The position numbers and the translations under genes are program-made. A DNA stretch of 64,000 nucleotides from NCBI GenBank assembly GCA_040394475.1, contig JBEBSD010000025.1, positions 1-64,000 of the forward strand, written 5' to 3'. Shown piece after piece: positions 45,604 to 54,807 of the stretch. Numbering within the stretch: position 1 is the first letter of the stretch; each line of letters begins with the position of its first letter. This DNA comes from JBEBSD01 sp040394475. GTDB taxonomy: Bacteria > Bacteroidota > Bacteroidia > Cytophagales > Spirosomataceae. The notes below the pieces were generated by a model that had not been told where the DNA came from, ran no database searches, and was given only the letters and a program-made list of their open reading frames with translations.

Positions 45604-46350
45604 GTGAAAATATCAATTATTACGGTCGTTTACAACGGTGAGAAGACTATACAGGAGTGTATAGCGTCGGTGCTTGGGCAAGATTATTTTAATATTGAAT
45701 ATATCATTGTGGACGGTGCCTCAACTGATGATACGTTGTCAGTAGTGCAGCGGTATGCCGATCGGATTACCCGGGTGGTGTCGGAGCCCGACCAGGGGAT
45801 TTATGACGCCATGAACAAAGGGATCGGATATGCAACCGGCGAGGTGGTAGGTGTTTTGAATGCCGATGATGTATACGCTTCGCCGACGGTATTGTCGCAG
45901 GTAGCAGCGGCATTTCAAACACAACAGTGTGAGGCCTGTTACGGGGATCTCTGGTATGTGTCGAACGATTCGTCCGGTCATGTAACCCGAAAGTGGGTTT
46001 CCGGAAAGTACCGGGAAGGCGCTTTCCTGTGGGGATGGATGCCGCCGCATCCAACCTTTTTCGTCAAACGGGAATCCTATCAGCGGTATGGCCTTTTCCG
46101 GTTGGATATGGGCAGCGCAGCAGACTATGAATTGATGCTTCGCCTGATCCACAGGTATAAAATCCGCCTAAGTTACCTGCCCCGGGTGTTGGTCAAAATG
46201 CGGGTAGGCGGAGTGAGCAATACGTCGTGGCGCAATCGCTGGAAGGCCAACCGGAAGGATCGGGAAGCGTGGAAGGTGAACGGGCTGGAGGCGAACTTTT
46301 GGACGCACTGGTTAAAACCGCTGCGGAAAATAGGGCAGTTTCTGCGATGA
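45604..46350 (+). CDS. GT2-family glycosyltransferase
   Basis: 248 residues from the GTG at 45604 (VKISIITVVYNGEKTIQEC); an upstream GTG at 45553 in the same frame would add 17 residues. The family motifs are YIIVDGASTDDTLSVVQRY, VVGVLNADDVYASPTV and WMPPHPTFFVKRESYQRYG. The C-terminal region is basic. It adds a sugar to the glycan. No ATG start is present near either candidate. Confidence 0.87.
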   Translation: MKISIITVVYNGEKTIQECIASVLGQDYFNIEYIIVDGASTDDTLSVVQRYADRITRVVSEPDQGIYDAMNKGIGYATGEVVGVLNADDVYASPTVLSQVAAAFQTQQCEACYGDLWYVSNDSSGHVTRKWVSGKYREGAFLWGWMPPHPTFFVKRESYQRYGLFRLDMGSAADYELMLRLIHRYKIRLSYLPRVLVKMRVGGVSNTSWRNRWKANRKDREAWKVNGLEANFWTHWLKPLRKIGQFLR

Positions 46351-46500
46351 TTCTGATGAAAAATGCCGGTTTCCGGAAGAGGTACCGTTTACTCATTTTA
46401 GCGGTCTGATTTTTGAAATTTGATTGAAATAACATTATTAAATTCCGATATTTGGCGTCCGAAAGGACTTATATCCACCGAGTCGACAGTAAAAGAAGAT

Positions 46501-47661
46501 ATGGAAATAGCAGTTATATCCGATGTTTTTGCAAATGGGGTGCTCTCCAGCCTGCTGCAACACAAGGTGAACCAGTGCATCTTATCTTTTTTTATCGGCT
46601 GCTTTCTTTCTATTATTTCAATCCCGGTCATTATTAATCTCTCTAACTTGCTGAACCTTAATGCTAAGCCTGGCTTCAGGAGTTCGCATGAGAACGCGAC
46701 CCCCACATTGGGCGGCATCGCTATTTTCGCAGCAACCCTGATTGCTTTTTTTCTGTGGCCTCACGCCGATGAAACGGTGCCGGCCAACCTGGCAGGGCTG
46801 TCGATGGTGGGGCTGACGATTCTGTTTTTCCTGGGACTGAAAGATGATATTCTGGCGTTGGATCCTACTAAAAAGCTATTGATCCAGATTTCGGCGTCCC
46901 TGACGCTGGTCGTTCTCGGAAATTTTAAAATCGAGTACCTCTATGGCATCTTCGGGTGGTATTTCATTCCGGACGTGATCAGTATCCCGCTCACAATTTT
47001 TGTGTTTATTGCCCTGATCAACGCCATTAACCTTATCGATGGTATTGACGGACTCGCCGGCGGAATCAGCCTGATTGCAGGATTGGTCCTGGGAACCTGG
47101 TTTATGCTGGGGGCGCATTATGTGTTCGCCTGCCTGGCCTACTCGATGTCGGGCGCTTTACTGGGTTTCCTGCGCTTTAATTTTTCAAAGACCAGTAAGA
47201 TCTTTATGGGAGATACGGGTTCCCTGGTCGTGGGGTTCCTGCTCTCGGTATTCAGTGTGGAGTTCCTCCGGCTGAACGTGGTAGGAAGGCACGAGCCGGA
47301 TGCCCTTTCAAATGCACCGATTATCCTGCTGGTGATTTTAATCGTGCCGATTTTCGATACGCTCCGGGTTTTCCTGGTCCGGCTGGCCAAAGGAAAATCA
47401 CCCTTTGTTGCCGACCGGAATCACATGCACCATATCCTGCTCAACAACGGGCTGTCCCATTTTCAGGCGTCCTTCATCTTATGGCTGGTGACCATTGTGA
47501 ATGTTTTCCTGTTCTTTATCTACCACGGCGATGTTACCAATACTACCTCCATTTTTATTTATCTCGCCTTGTTCGGGGTCTATATGGTGGTCGCCTACCT
47601 GTTAAAAAGACGGGGATTGCTGGTTGTCCGTAAAAGGGTTCACGTTCAGAATCCCTCCTGA
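46501..47661 (+). CDS. WecA/MraY-type undecaprenyl-phosphate sugar-1-phosphate transferase
   Basis: 386 residues from the ATG at 46501. The frame is open further upstream to 46420 but the extra part is not family-like. About 11 membrane segments. Motifs are FLGLKDDILALDPTKKLLIQ, NAINLIDGIDGLAGGI, FNFSKTSKIFMGDTGSL and the final DRNHMHH. The enzyme starts the polysaccharide by putting a GlcNAc- (or related) phosphate on undecaprenyl phosphate. Last gene of the polysaccharide locus on this strand. Confidence 0.9.
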   Translation: MEIAVISDVFANGVLSSLLQHKVNQCILSFFIGCFLSIISIPVIINLSNLLNLNAKPGFRSSHENATPTLGGIAIFAATLIAFFLWPHADETVPANLAGLSMVGLTILFFLGLKDDILALDPTKKLLIQISASLTLVVLGNFKIEYLYGIFGWYFIPDVISIPLTIFVFIALINAINLIDGIDGLAGGISLIAGLVLGTWFMLGAHYVFACLAYSMSGALLGFLRFNFSKTSKIFMGDTGSLVVGFLLSVFSVEFLRLNVVGRHEPDALSNAPIILLVILIVPIFDTLRVFLVRLAKGKSPFVADRNHMHHILLNNGLSHFQASFILWLVTIVNVFLFFIYHGDVTNTTSIFIYLALFGVYMVVAYLLKRRGLLVVRKRVHVQNPS

Positions 47662-47747
47662 AGCTCCTCCCGGTCTTTCTTAAGTTTACATACAGCAAAG
47701 GTTATAAAGGACGTTGGGCCTTCATCCTTTGATTTTCAGTGCTCTCT

Positions 47748-48932
47748 ATGCAAGCAGTGCCGCCCTCAGGGTTTTATACACGACAGTTCTGGCTGCTCAC
47801 TCTCAGTTCCTTTTTGTTTTTTGCAAGCTTTAACATGCTTATCCCGGAATTGCCGGGGTACCTCACTTCCATGGGAGGGGCGGAGTTTAAAGGGTATATT
47901 ATTGCCTTGTTTACCATTACGGCAGGAATATCGCGGCCTTTCAGCGGGCGGCTCACCGATAAAATCGGGAGAGTCCCGGTAATGATTGTAGGCTCGGCGG
48001 TCTGTGTGCTTTGTGGGGTTCTGTACCCCTTGCTGACCACCATTTTCCCGTTTTTATTGTTACGATTCGTACATGGTTTTTCAACAGGTTTCAAGCCCAC
48101 AGGCACTGCTGCTTATGTGGCGGATATCGTTCCTCCCGGCCGCAGGGGAGAGGCGTTGGGAATACACGGACTTTGTGCGGGGATGGGCTCCGCCATTTCT
48201 CCTGCAGCCGGCAGCTGGATTGCCGGGCATTACTCCATTGATGCCCTTTTTTATACCTCGTCTATCCTGGCGTTGCTATCGATTGTGACATTGATCAATA
48301 TGAAGGAAACCCTGCCTCAACGGGAAAAGCTTTCCTGGAGTATGGTACGGATCAACCGGAAAGATGTGTTTGAGCGGGCTGTTTTTCATCCGTCCCTGGT
48401 AATATTCCTCACGTATTTCAGTTTTGGCGCGGTGGCAACACTCACTCCGGATTTCAGCAGTTACCTGGGATTTAAGAATCTGGGGCTGTATTTTCTGGTC
48501 GCTACGCTTGCCTCCCTGCTGAGCCGGCTGGTGGCGGGGAGGGCGTCTGACCGCTACGGGCGCGTAGAAGGGGGATTGGCGGGAAGCGCCTGTCTGGCGG
48601 TGGCGATGTTGATCACGGCCGCTGCGGCCGGGCCGCTGATGTTTCTGGCCGGAGCGTTTCTGTACGGAGTGGCAATGGGCATTTTATCACCGGTGCTGGC
48701 TGCCTGGACGGTGGATCTGAGTGATGACAGCAGCCGGGGAAGAGCGTTGTCTACCATGTATTTGTCGATGGAAATGGGAATCGGGTTGGGGGCATGGGTT
48801 GCTGCCTTTATAGTTGCCAATAAGTTCGAAAACCTGAAACTTGCCTTCGAGGTCAATGCAGGATTGGCTGTTGTGGCTTTTGTATACTGCCTGGCATTGA
48901 TCCGGCATAAATTCACCTCCCGTGCAATCTGA
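47748..48932 (+). CDS. MFS transporter (DHA/multidrug-type)
   Basis: 394 residues from the ATG at 47748 (GTG at 47739 is possible). Twelve membrane segments. The loop motif GRLTDKIGRVPVM lies after the second segment and FVHGFSTGFKPTGTAAYVADIVP after the fourth. It may export drugs or metabolites; no substrate can be inferred. It is followed by an IMPACT-family gene overlapping its stop codon by 11 bases. Confidence 0.85.
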   Translation: MQAVPPSGFYTRQFWLLTLSSFLFFASFNMLIPELPGYLTSMGGAEFKGYIIALFTITAGISRPFSGRLTDKIGRVPVMIVGSAVCVLCGVLYPLLTTIFPFLLLRFVHGFSTGFKPTGTAAYVADIVPPGRRGEALGIHGLCAGMGSAISPAAGSWIAGHYSIDALFYTSSILALLSIVTLINMKETLPQREKLSWSMVRINRKDVFERAVFHPSLVIFLTYFSFGAVATLTPDFSSYLGFKNLGLYFLVATLASLLSRLVAGRASDRYGRVEGGLAGSACLAVAMLITAAAAGPLMFLAGAFLYGVAMGILSPVLAAWTVDLSDDSSRGRALSTMYLSMEMGIGLGAWVAAFIVANKFENLKLAFEVNAGLAVVAFVYCLALIRHKFTSRAI

Positions 48933-49542
48933 CGATACCTATCTGACCATTGAAGCTCCGGCAACTGCGCTGTTTAAGGACCGGGGAAGTAAATTCCTGA
49001 GTTTTGTTTACCCCGTCCGGAACGAGACGGAGGTCCGGGATTACAGGATGCAGCTGAAGGAACTGCATCCTAAAGCGGTTCACCATTGTTATGCCTACCG
49101 GCTTGATCAGGTGCGGTTCCGGGCCAGTGACGACGGAGAGCCTGCGGGAACAGCCGGAAAGCCGATCCTCAACACCCTCTATTCCCGTGAATTAACGGAT
49201 GTGCTCGTGGTGGTGGTTCGGTATTTCGGCGGGACGCTGCTGGGCGTTCCCGGCCTGATCCATGCGTATAAGAGCGCCAGTGAAGCAGCTTTGGACGAAG
49301 CGGTTGTCGTAACGCGTTTTCGTACTACCCGGTACCTCCTGTCGTTCCCCTATGAAAAGATGAATGCCGTCATGAAGATTGTAAAGGAGATGGAGCTGTC
49401 TGCCGAACATCCGGTCTATGAACTGACATGCGGTTTGGAGGTGGCGGTCAGGGATACTTTAAAGGAACACTTCCTGGAGCGGTGTGCCGGTATCGGATCA
49501 CTGGTGCTGACCGGACCCGCGGATGGGGATACGACTATTTAG
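48922..49542 (+). CDS. IMPACT/YigZ family protein
   Basis: 206 residues, GTG start at 48922 inside the preceding gene. DRGSKFLSFVYPVRNETEV, HHCYAYRLDQ, SDDGEPAGTAGKPIL and VVVVRYFGGTLLGVPGLIHAYKSA are the signature of the UPF0029/IMPACT N-domain. The rest is the small C-terminal domain found in YigZ. Bacterial members are linked to translation or to processing of modified amino acids, but the activity is not settled. Overlap with the MFS gene suggests co-expression. Confidence 0.92.
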   Translation: MQSDDTYLTIEAPATALFKDRGSKFLSFVYPVRNETEVRDYRMQLKELHPKAVHHCYAYRLDQVRFRASDDGEPAGTAGKPILNTLYSRELTDVLVVVVRYFGGTLLGVPGLIHAYKSASEAALDEAVVVTRFRTTRYLLSFPYEKMNAVMKIVKEMELSAEHPVYELTCGLEVAVRDTLKEHFLERCAGIGSLVLTGPADGDTTI

Positions 49543-49613
49543 GGAAAGGGCAGAACATTTTGCGGGGTGCGGTTGTTATGGACACAGGGGTATTTACCAA
49601 GTGATTTGAACAA

Positions 49614-50129
49614 ATGGAAACAGAAGCCATCATTAACCGGGTAGCGAACAGCGGGATTGTATCCCTCGATCTGGAAGCATATTACCACCCGGGGGAGCGG
49701 GTTGTTTACGATATAAAGGACAACCTGTTTCAGGGATTAATCTTACGGGAAAAGGATTTCCGGGAATTTTTGAAAACACATGACTGGAGCCGGTATGAGG
49801 GGAAAAATGTGGCCATAACGTGTTCGGAAGATGCCATTGTCCCAACCTGGGCCTATATGCTGTTGGCGCTCCAGTTGGAACCCTATGCGCACCAGGTGGT
49901 ATTCGGCGGGATAGATTCCCTCGAAGACGCTCTTTTTTACCAGGCATTGAACGGGATAGATGTTGAAGCATACCGCGATAAGCGGGTCGTCGTAAAGGGG
50001 TGCAGCAAGTTTCCGGTGCCCACTTCGGCCTATGTGGCGATTACCCGCAAGCTGAAGCCGGTCGTACAAAGTCTTATGTTTGGTGAACCCTGCAGCACCG
50101 TACCCCTCTACAAGCGCCCCAGGACCTGA
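49614..50129 (+). CDS. DUF2480 family protein
   Basis: 171 residues. LEAYYHPGERVVYDIKDNLF, VAITCSEDAIVPTWAYMLLA and the end FGEPCSTVPLYKRP are typical of DUF2480, a cytoplasmic family found across Bacteroidota, of unknown function. It is read convergently with rnhB, and the two genes overlap by 22 bases at their 3' ends. Confidence 0.92.
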   Translation: METEAIINRVANSGIVSLDLEAYYHPGERVVYDIKDNLFQGLILREKDFREFLKTHDWSRYEGKNVAITCSEDAIVPTWAYMLLALQLEPYAHQVVFGGIDSLEDALFYQALNGIDVEAYRDKRVVVKGCSKFPVPTSAYVAITRKLKPVVQSLMFGEPCSTVPLYKRPRT

Positions 50130-50713
50130 TCCGTCTCTTTCAGCAGGCGGAACGTCATCCGGTGATAGGGTGTCGGTCCGTATTCCAGCAAGGCCCTCCG
50201 GTGCTGCCGGGTCGGGTATCCTACATTACAGTCCCATCCATATTGCGGGTAGTGTTCAGAGAGCCGCTTCATAAGCCTGTCCCGGTAATTTTTGGCCAGT
50301 ACCGATGCCGCGGCAATGGAAAAATAATGCGTGTCCCCCTTCACGATACAGGTGTGTGGAATCATGGGATAATTGATAAAGCGGTTCCCGTCGACGAGCA
50401 GGTGCTGCGGGGGGGTAGTAAGATGATCTACCGCACGGTGCATGGCAAGGAAACTGGCTTTCAGAATGTTGATCTGATCGATTTCGGTATGTGAAACTTC
50501 GGCAATTGACCAATCGACAGCCTCTCTCAGAATATCGGTTTCTATCTGTTCGCGCTGCTGGAAGGTCAGCTGCTTGGAGTCGTTCAGGAAGGGATGGGTA
50601 TAGTCGGGGCGGAGGATTACGGCGGCCGCCACGACCGGCCCGGCGAGACATCCTCTGCCGACTTCGTCAAGTCCCGCTTCCACTAGAGAATGGTTATAAT
50701 AAGATTTCAGCAT
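50108..50713 (-). CDS. rnhB: Ribonuclease HII
   Basis: 201 residues from the ATG at 50713. The frame is open to 50785 but the start at 50713 overlaps the upstream gene's stop as TAATG. Acidic catalytic residues are in AGLDEVGRGCLAGPVVAAAV and in LLVDGNRF, with KGDTHYFSIAAASVLAK and WDCNVGYPTRQHRRAL further on. It cuts the RNA strand of RNA:DNA hybrids, including single ribonucleotides. Coupled to the Bat operon. The 3' end overlaps DUF2480. Confidence 0.95.
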   Translation of the reverse strand: MLKSYYNHSLVEAGLDEVGRGCLAGPVVAAAVILRPDYTHPFLNDSKQLTFQQREQIETDILREAVDWSIAEVSHTEIDQINILKASFLAMHRAVDHLTTPPQHLLVDGNRFINYPMIPHTCIVKGDTHYFSIAAASVLAKNYRDRLMKRLSEHYPQYGWDCNVGYPTRQHRRALLEYGPTPYHRMTFRLLKETDQVLGRL

Positions 50714-51732
50714 TAATCTTCCAGGATATTGGTCATAAACGTACATTTGGCGCCGAGGGATACAATAAGGAATAAAATTCCCCAATACAGGTATACCCGG
50801 TAATAATCCCTGATTTCTTTGAAGCTGGTATCCCTGAACTTCACCTTTTCCAGCTGATTGATCTCGGCGAATACATTGGCGAGGGCCTTATTGTCGGTGG
50901 CGGCATAGTAGTGCCCGTTTCCTTCAGAAGCAATCCGCCGGAGCTCGTTCTCTGCTACTGCAGCAGTCTGAGGGGGGGCGAGGGAGTCGGAAGGGAGTCT
51001 CGGGGTAATTCTGCCGACCGCGATGGTATAGATCCGGATGCCATAGGCATAGGCAATCCGGGCCATGGTATACGGATCCAGGTTGCCGGATGTATTATCC
51101 CCGTCGCTGATCAGGATAATTACTTTGCTTTCACTTTTCGAATCACGCATGCGGTTAATGGCCACAGCCAGGGCACTTCCGATGGCAGTACCGGCTTCGG
51201 GGATCATTGACGGCTTGACATCGTTCAGGAACTGGTTCAATAGCTCATAATCAGTCGTGAGCGGGCAGAGGGAGTACGCTTCCCCGGCAAAAATCACCAG
51301 CCCGATCCGGTTTTGCAGCCTGCCGGCAATAAACTGCCGTGCCACCGATTGGGCTGCCGCCAACCGGTTGGGAAGCAGGTCCTTCTCCATCATCGAATCG
51401 GAAATGTCGAGCAGCAGTGTAATGTCAATTCCCTCCGAAAACCGGTCGGCTTTGGTCGTAACGGTTTGGGGACGAGCCAGCGCCAGCACCACGAAGAAAA
51501 CACCGAGGCCCAGGAATACCGGCGTTACGAACCGGAGGAGCGTTACCCAGTCGGTCAACCTGCTTTTGTGAATAAAGCTGACCGTATAATATTGTTTTTC
51601 CTTCCGGTGCAGCACATGCCGCAGCCAGAACAACACCGGAATCGCCGGCAGTGCATAGAGAAAATAAGGGTGGTCCCAATGGTAGCTCCGCAGCAGGTGC
51701 CAGTCAAACCACCTGAGCGAAAGCCAGTCCAT
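50713..51732 (-). CDS. BatA-type von Willebrand factor A membrane protein
   Basis: 339 residues from the ATG at 51732 (an ATG at 51762 is possible). Two membrane segments lie near the N-terminus (FLYALPAIPVLFWLRHVL and FVTPVFLGLGVFFVVLALARP). The VWA domain follows with MIDAS motif LLLDISDSMMEKD and ILISDGDNTSGNLDPY, and a last membrane segment is near the C-terminus (YLYWGILFLIVSLGAK). Bat (Bacteroides aerotolerance) proteins support stress tolerance with MoxR ATPases. Member of a minus-strand run of DUF58, BatD-like, BatA, rnhB. Confidence 0.9.
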   Translation of the reverse strand: MDWLSLRWFDWHLLRSYHWDHPYFLYALPAIPVLFWLRHVLHRKEKQYYTVSFIHKSRLTDWVTLLRFVTPVFLGLGVFFVVLALARPQTVTTKADRFSEGIDITLLLDISDSMMEKDLLPNRLAAAQSVARQFIAGRLQNRIGLVIFAGEAYSLCPLTTDYELLNQFLNDVKPSMIPEAGTAIGSALAVAINRMRDSKSESKVIILISDGDNTSGNLDPYTMARIAYAYGIRIYTIAVGRITPRLPSDSLAPPQTAAVAENELRRIASEGNGHYYAATDNKALANVFAEINQLEKVKFRDTSFKEIRDYYRVYLYWGILFLIVSLGAKCTFMTNILED

Positions 51733-51783
51733 TGTATCCGTTAAAAATTCATCCGTCTGCATGCTGTCTCGGCCGGGTTATGC

Positions 51784-52689
51784 TTACTGGGTGGTGATGA
51801 TTTCCTTCCTTTTCTGGAGGTACAATTTCTGGGCGATGGTATCCAGGATGAGCAGCGAGTTGCCGATATCCCGCGATTTGGTAAACCCATAGATAATTTC
51901 ATCGATATCTTTGAGCGCAAACCGCAGGGAGTTATCCGGAATGCTGTCAGAAATCTCCCGGGTAGTAAAGGTGGTAAATGGTTGTTGTTCCAGGCGTTCC
52001 AGGTATTTTTTCCAGAGTACCAATGCGAGTTCAACGTCGGGAATGCTCTCTTTGTTTTTGGCATTGAGATAATGACGGTTAAAACTTCTGGTAAAGTCGC
52101 GATACCGCCGCCGCAGGCGAAATACCCGCCACTGTCGGTTGATTTTCTCCCCGAAAATCCAGTAAATGCCAAACCCCATCAGGCCGAGCAGACCCGTCAG
52201 GATAACGATCAGAGAGTAGTTTATCTGTTCCTTAACGGGAACAATTTCCATGGCGCTCTGAAATCGGAGGGTGTCGATTCCCTGACGGTCGACGGAAAGC
52301 CGTACCAACGCGCTGTCGGTAAGGGGGTAGACGGCTGTGCAATCTTTCCCATTCCACACAAAAACCGGAAGACTGAGCGTTATGGCAGGCGTTATTTCAA
52401 AGGAAATGAATTGGTAGACCGTACTGTCCAGGCTTCCGGTCGAATCGGTCCGGGTGTTGAAAATCTGTTGGGCCACAAAGGTGAAGGGAGAGAAATTAAA
52501 ACTGGAGTCCGGAAAAAAAACTTCCTCATGCGGAGGATGACGGTAACTGAGTACATACGAGAAATCAACCCCCGTCCGTACGGTATCCTGCATAATGGCG
52601 CCTTTCGGAAGCGTTTGCCCCCACCCGGAAAGTACCGGTGATACGAACGCCAGCATACAAAACAGAACGGATTTTACAGAATAATGCAA
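51784..52689 (-). CDS. BatD-like membrane protein of the Bat operon
   Basis: 301 residues. A signal peptide (LFCMLAFVSPVLSGWGQ) is followed by a beta-rich extracytoplasmic domain of about 150 residues and one membrane helix (YSLIVILTGLLGLMGFGIYWIF). A basic cytoplasmic tail of about 110 residues comes last (RVFRLRRRYRDFTRSFNRHYL). This resembles BatD/DUF4381-type partners of VWA proteins. The role is inferred from gene order. The spacing is 10 bases after the DUF58 gene and 51 before BatA. Confidence 0.6.
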   Translation of the reverse strand: MHYSVKSVLFCMLAFVSPVLSGWGQTLPKGAIMQDTVRTGVDFSYVLSYRHPPHEEVFFPDSSFNFSPFTFVAQQIFNTRTDSTGSLDSTVYQFISFEITPAITLSLPVFVWNGKDCTAVYPLTDSALVRLSVDRQGIDTLRFQSAMEIVPVKEQINYSLIVILTGLLGLMGFGIYWIFGEKINRQWRVFRLRRRYRDFTRSFNRHYLNAKNKESIPDVELALVLWKKYLERLEQQPFTTFTTREISDSIPDNSLRFALKDIDEIIYGFTKSRDIGNSLLILDTIAQKLYLQKRKEIITTQ

Positions 52690-52699
52690 GTGACTGAAG

Positions 52700-53587
52700 T
52701 TAATGTTTGGGACTTCCTTTTACATAACGACGTACTCTGAAAAGCCGGATCAGTGCAGGGATATAGTCGCCCGATGCCGCTACGGAAAGGTAGTCGGCCT
52801 TGTTTTGCCGGCAGAGTAATTCCAGGTCGGTCTTCCGCTTCGCAAACTCGTCGGTCAGAAAATTCCGGTAAAAGGGCGAAGAGGTATTCAGCCAGGTCCT
52901 TTTGCCGGATTCGATATCGACTACCGGGACAATCCCCAGTGAGGGAGGCTGTGTTTCCCGTTCATCGTTTACATGGATCACAATAAGGTCATGTTTTCTG
53001 GCCAGGGCTTTTAAGTGAAATTCGTATTGCGTATCGACAAAATCTGATATCAGGAAGATCAGGCTGCGACGGTTGAGTATATCGAGGGTTTGCAGGATGG
53101 CTTGGGAAAGCCGGGTTCCCAGCGACTTCGGCTTGATCTGGTAGAGGCTGCTGACGATCCGGTAAGCCTGTTTCATGCCTCCGGAAGGTTTAACGTAATG
53201 TTCGTTATGGTCAGAGAAGCAAAGCAGGCCGACCTGGCTGGCTTCCTTGATGGCGGCGAGCGTCAGTACCCCGCATATTTCTTTGGCCCTGTCGATCTTC
53301 AGCCGGGAAGGCGTTCCTACCAGTTGAGAGCCGCTGATATCGAGCAGGAAAAATACGGTTTGCTCTTTTTCTTCTTTGAAAATTTTAATATAGACCCCAT
53401 GCCCTTTGGCAGACGTATTCCAGTCGATCGTCCGGATGTCATCTCCGTATTGATAAAGGCGCAAATCGGCAAAATCGAGCCCCGATCCTTTGAACACCGA
53501 ATGAAAGTTGCCTTGCCGGGCATTATTCACCGCTTTACGGATCCTGATTTCATATCGGTGCAGTTTGGCAAGGAACTCTTTAAACAT
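52700..53587 (-). CDS. DUF58 domain protein of the Bat operon
   Basis: 295 residues. GSGLDFADLRLYQYGDDIRTIDWNTSAK is the DUF58 region and FFLLDISGSQLVG carries the DxSGS MIDAS-like motif. Such proteins are coded with MoxR AAA+ ATPases and VWA proteins. No MoxR gene is next to it: the upstream neighbour is divergent (DUF4296). First gene of this operon. Confidence 0.92.
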   Translation of the reverse strand: MFKEFLAKLHRYEIRIRKAVNNARQGNFHSVFKGSGLDFADLRLYQYGDDIRTIDWNTSAKGHGVYIKIFKEEKEQTVFFLLDISGSQLVGTPSRLKIDRAKEICGVLTLAAIKEASQVGLLCFSDHNEHYVKPSGGMKQAYRIVSSLYQIKPKSLGTRLSQAILQTLDILNRRSLIFLISDFVDTQYEFHLKALARKHDLIVIHVNDERETQPPSLGIVPVVDIESGKRTWLNTSSPFYRNFLTDEFAKRKTDLELLCRQNKADYLSVAASGDYIPALIRLFRVRRYVKGSPKH

Positions 53588-53661
53588 CGAATCTTTATTT
53601 ATTTAAATAATTTTACGATTTTTGTCGGAAACCACACAAAGATAGGGCTTAATTAAAACCT

Positions 53662-54054
53662 ATGCGAATTGTTAATTTAGGATTGCTGGTCTTGGTGTTA
53701 GCTTGCTCGAAACAGGACAAAGCCCCTAAAGAGATCATCGGGAAGTCCGAAATGGCATCGATTCTGGCCGATATCCATTTAGCAGAAGCAAAGGTTGCTA
53801 CTATGGGGCTGAAATCCCTGGATTCTTCCGTAATGGTGTTCGCGAAATTGCAAAAGGAAATCTGGCAGAAATATAACGTGGATACGGCAAGGTATAATCA
53901 GAGCTACCGGTATTATGTTGCACGTCCCGAAGTGTTTGCCGGTATTTATGAAAAAGTGTCAGCAAGACTGGACAGTACGGTCGTAGCTGACAGCAGTCAC
54001 ATTGAAACAGATAAAAACCTACCTACAGATAAAATTGAAACAACACGTGAGTAA
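53662..54054 (+). CDS. DUF4296 lipoprotein
   Basis: 130 residues. RIVNLGLLVLVLACSKQDKAP is a lipoprotein signal with Cys at the lipobox (LACS). MASILADIHLAEAKVATM is the usual core of the DUF4296 family and NQSYRYYVARPEVFAGIYEKV follows. Function unknown. Its 3' end overlaps the start of the mannosyltransferase-like gene. Confidence 0.88.
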   Translation: MRIVNLGLLVLVLACSKQDKAPKEIIGKSEMASILADIHLAEAKVATMGLKSLDSSVMVFAKLQKEIWQKYNVDTARYNQSYRYYVARPEVFAGIYEKVSARLDSTVVADSSHIETDKNLPTDKIETTRE

Positions 54055-54799
54055 CTCGGTCGTCATCATTCCTACCTATAATGAAATTGAAAACATAGAG
54101 GCAATTATCAGGAAGGTGTTCAGTTTGTCTGTTCCGTTTCATGTATTGATTATAGACGACGGCTCCCCGGACGGTACAGCCCAGGAGGTAATCAGGTTGC
54201 AGGCTGAATTTGAAGGGAGGCTGCACCTCCTCCAGCGATCGGGTAAACTCGGGTTGGGTACCGCCTATATTTATGGGTTTAAATGGGCGCTTGCGCAGGG
54301 GTATGCGTATCTCTTTGAGATGGACGCCGATTTTTCACATAATCCTGATGACCTGGTAAGATTGCATGAAGCATGCAGTAAGGACGGACACGATGTTGCG
54401 GTAGGGTCTCGTTATGTGACGGGTATCAACGTGGTGAACTGGCCGATGGGAAGAGTGCTGATGTCGTATTTTGCCGGGTATTATGTGCGGTTGATAACCT
54501 CCATGCCGTTTCGGGATCCTACTGCCGGCTTTGTCTGCTACCGCAGCCAGGTATTAGAGACGATTGATCTGGATAAAATCCATTTTGTCGGCTACGCCTT
54601 CCAGATTGAAATGAAATTCAATGCCTGGAAATACGGGTTTGATATCAAAGAGGTCCCGATCATTTTTACGGACCGTACGAAAGGGAATTCAAAAATGTCG
54701 AAGGGAATCTTCAAGGAGGCTGTTCTGGGAGTGATCAGCCTTAAGATCAGGAGCTTATTTAAACGGTATATCCCGCCGGCAGCTGCCGGCGGGATATAA
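54047..54799 (+). CDS. Dolichol-phosphate mannosyltransferase-like GT2 (polyprenol monophosphomannose synthase)
   Basis: 250 residues from the GTG at 54047 (MSNSVVIIPTYNEIENIEAI). An ATG at 54002 in the same frame would add 15 residues and overlap DUF4296 more. Motifs: VLIIDDGSPDGTAQEVI, YLFEMDADFSHNPDDLVRL, GSRYVTGINVVNWP and DPTAGFVCYRSQVL. The enzyme makes polyprenyl-phosphate mannose or glucose as a donor for GT-C enzymes. The C-terminal helices of the eukaryotic form are absent. The last 11 codons lie inside a perfect palindrome. Confidence 0.9.
   Translation: MSNSVVIIPTYNEIENIEAIIRKVFSLSVPFHVLIIDDGSPDGTAQEVIRLQAEFEGRLHLLQRSGKLGLGTAYIYGFKWALAQGYAYLFEMDADFSHNPDDLVRLHEACSKDGHDVAVGSRYVTGINVVNWPMGRVLMSYFAGYYVRLITSMPFRDPTAGFVCYRSQVLETIDLDKIHFVGYAFQIEMKFNAWKYGFDIKEVPIIFTDRTKGNSKMSKGIFKEAVLGVISLKIRSLFKRYIPPAAAGGI
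54767..54798. terminator. 32-nt perfect palindrome at the end of the dpm-like gene
   Basis: The half TATATCCCGCCGGCAG is followed directly by its exact complement. It encodes the last residues of the mannosyltransferase-like gene (YIPPAAAGGI) and its stop. The convergent SusD gene ends nine bases further on. A bidirectional terminator built into the coding sequence is likely. Confidence 0.6.
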
Positions 54800-54807
54800 G
54801 CAACCGG

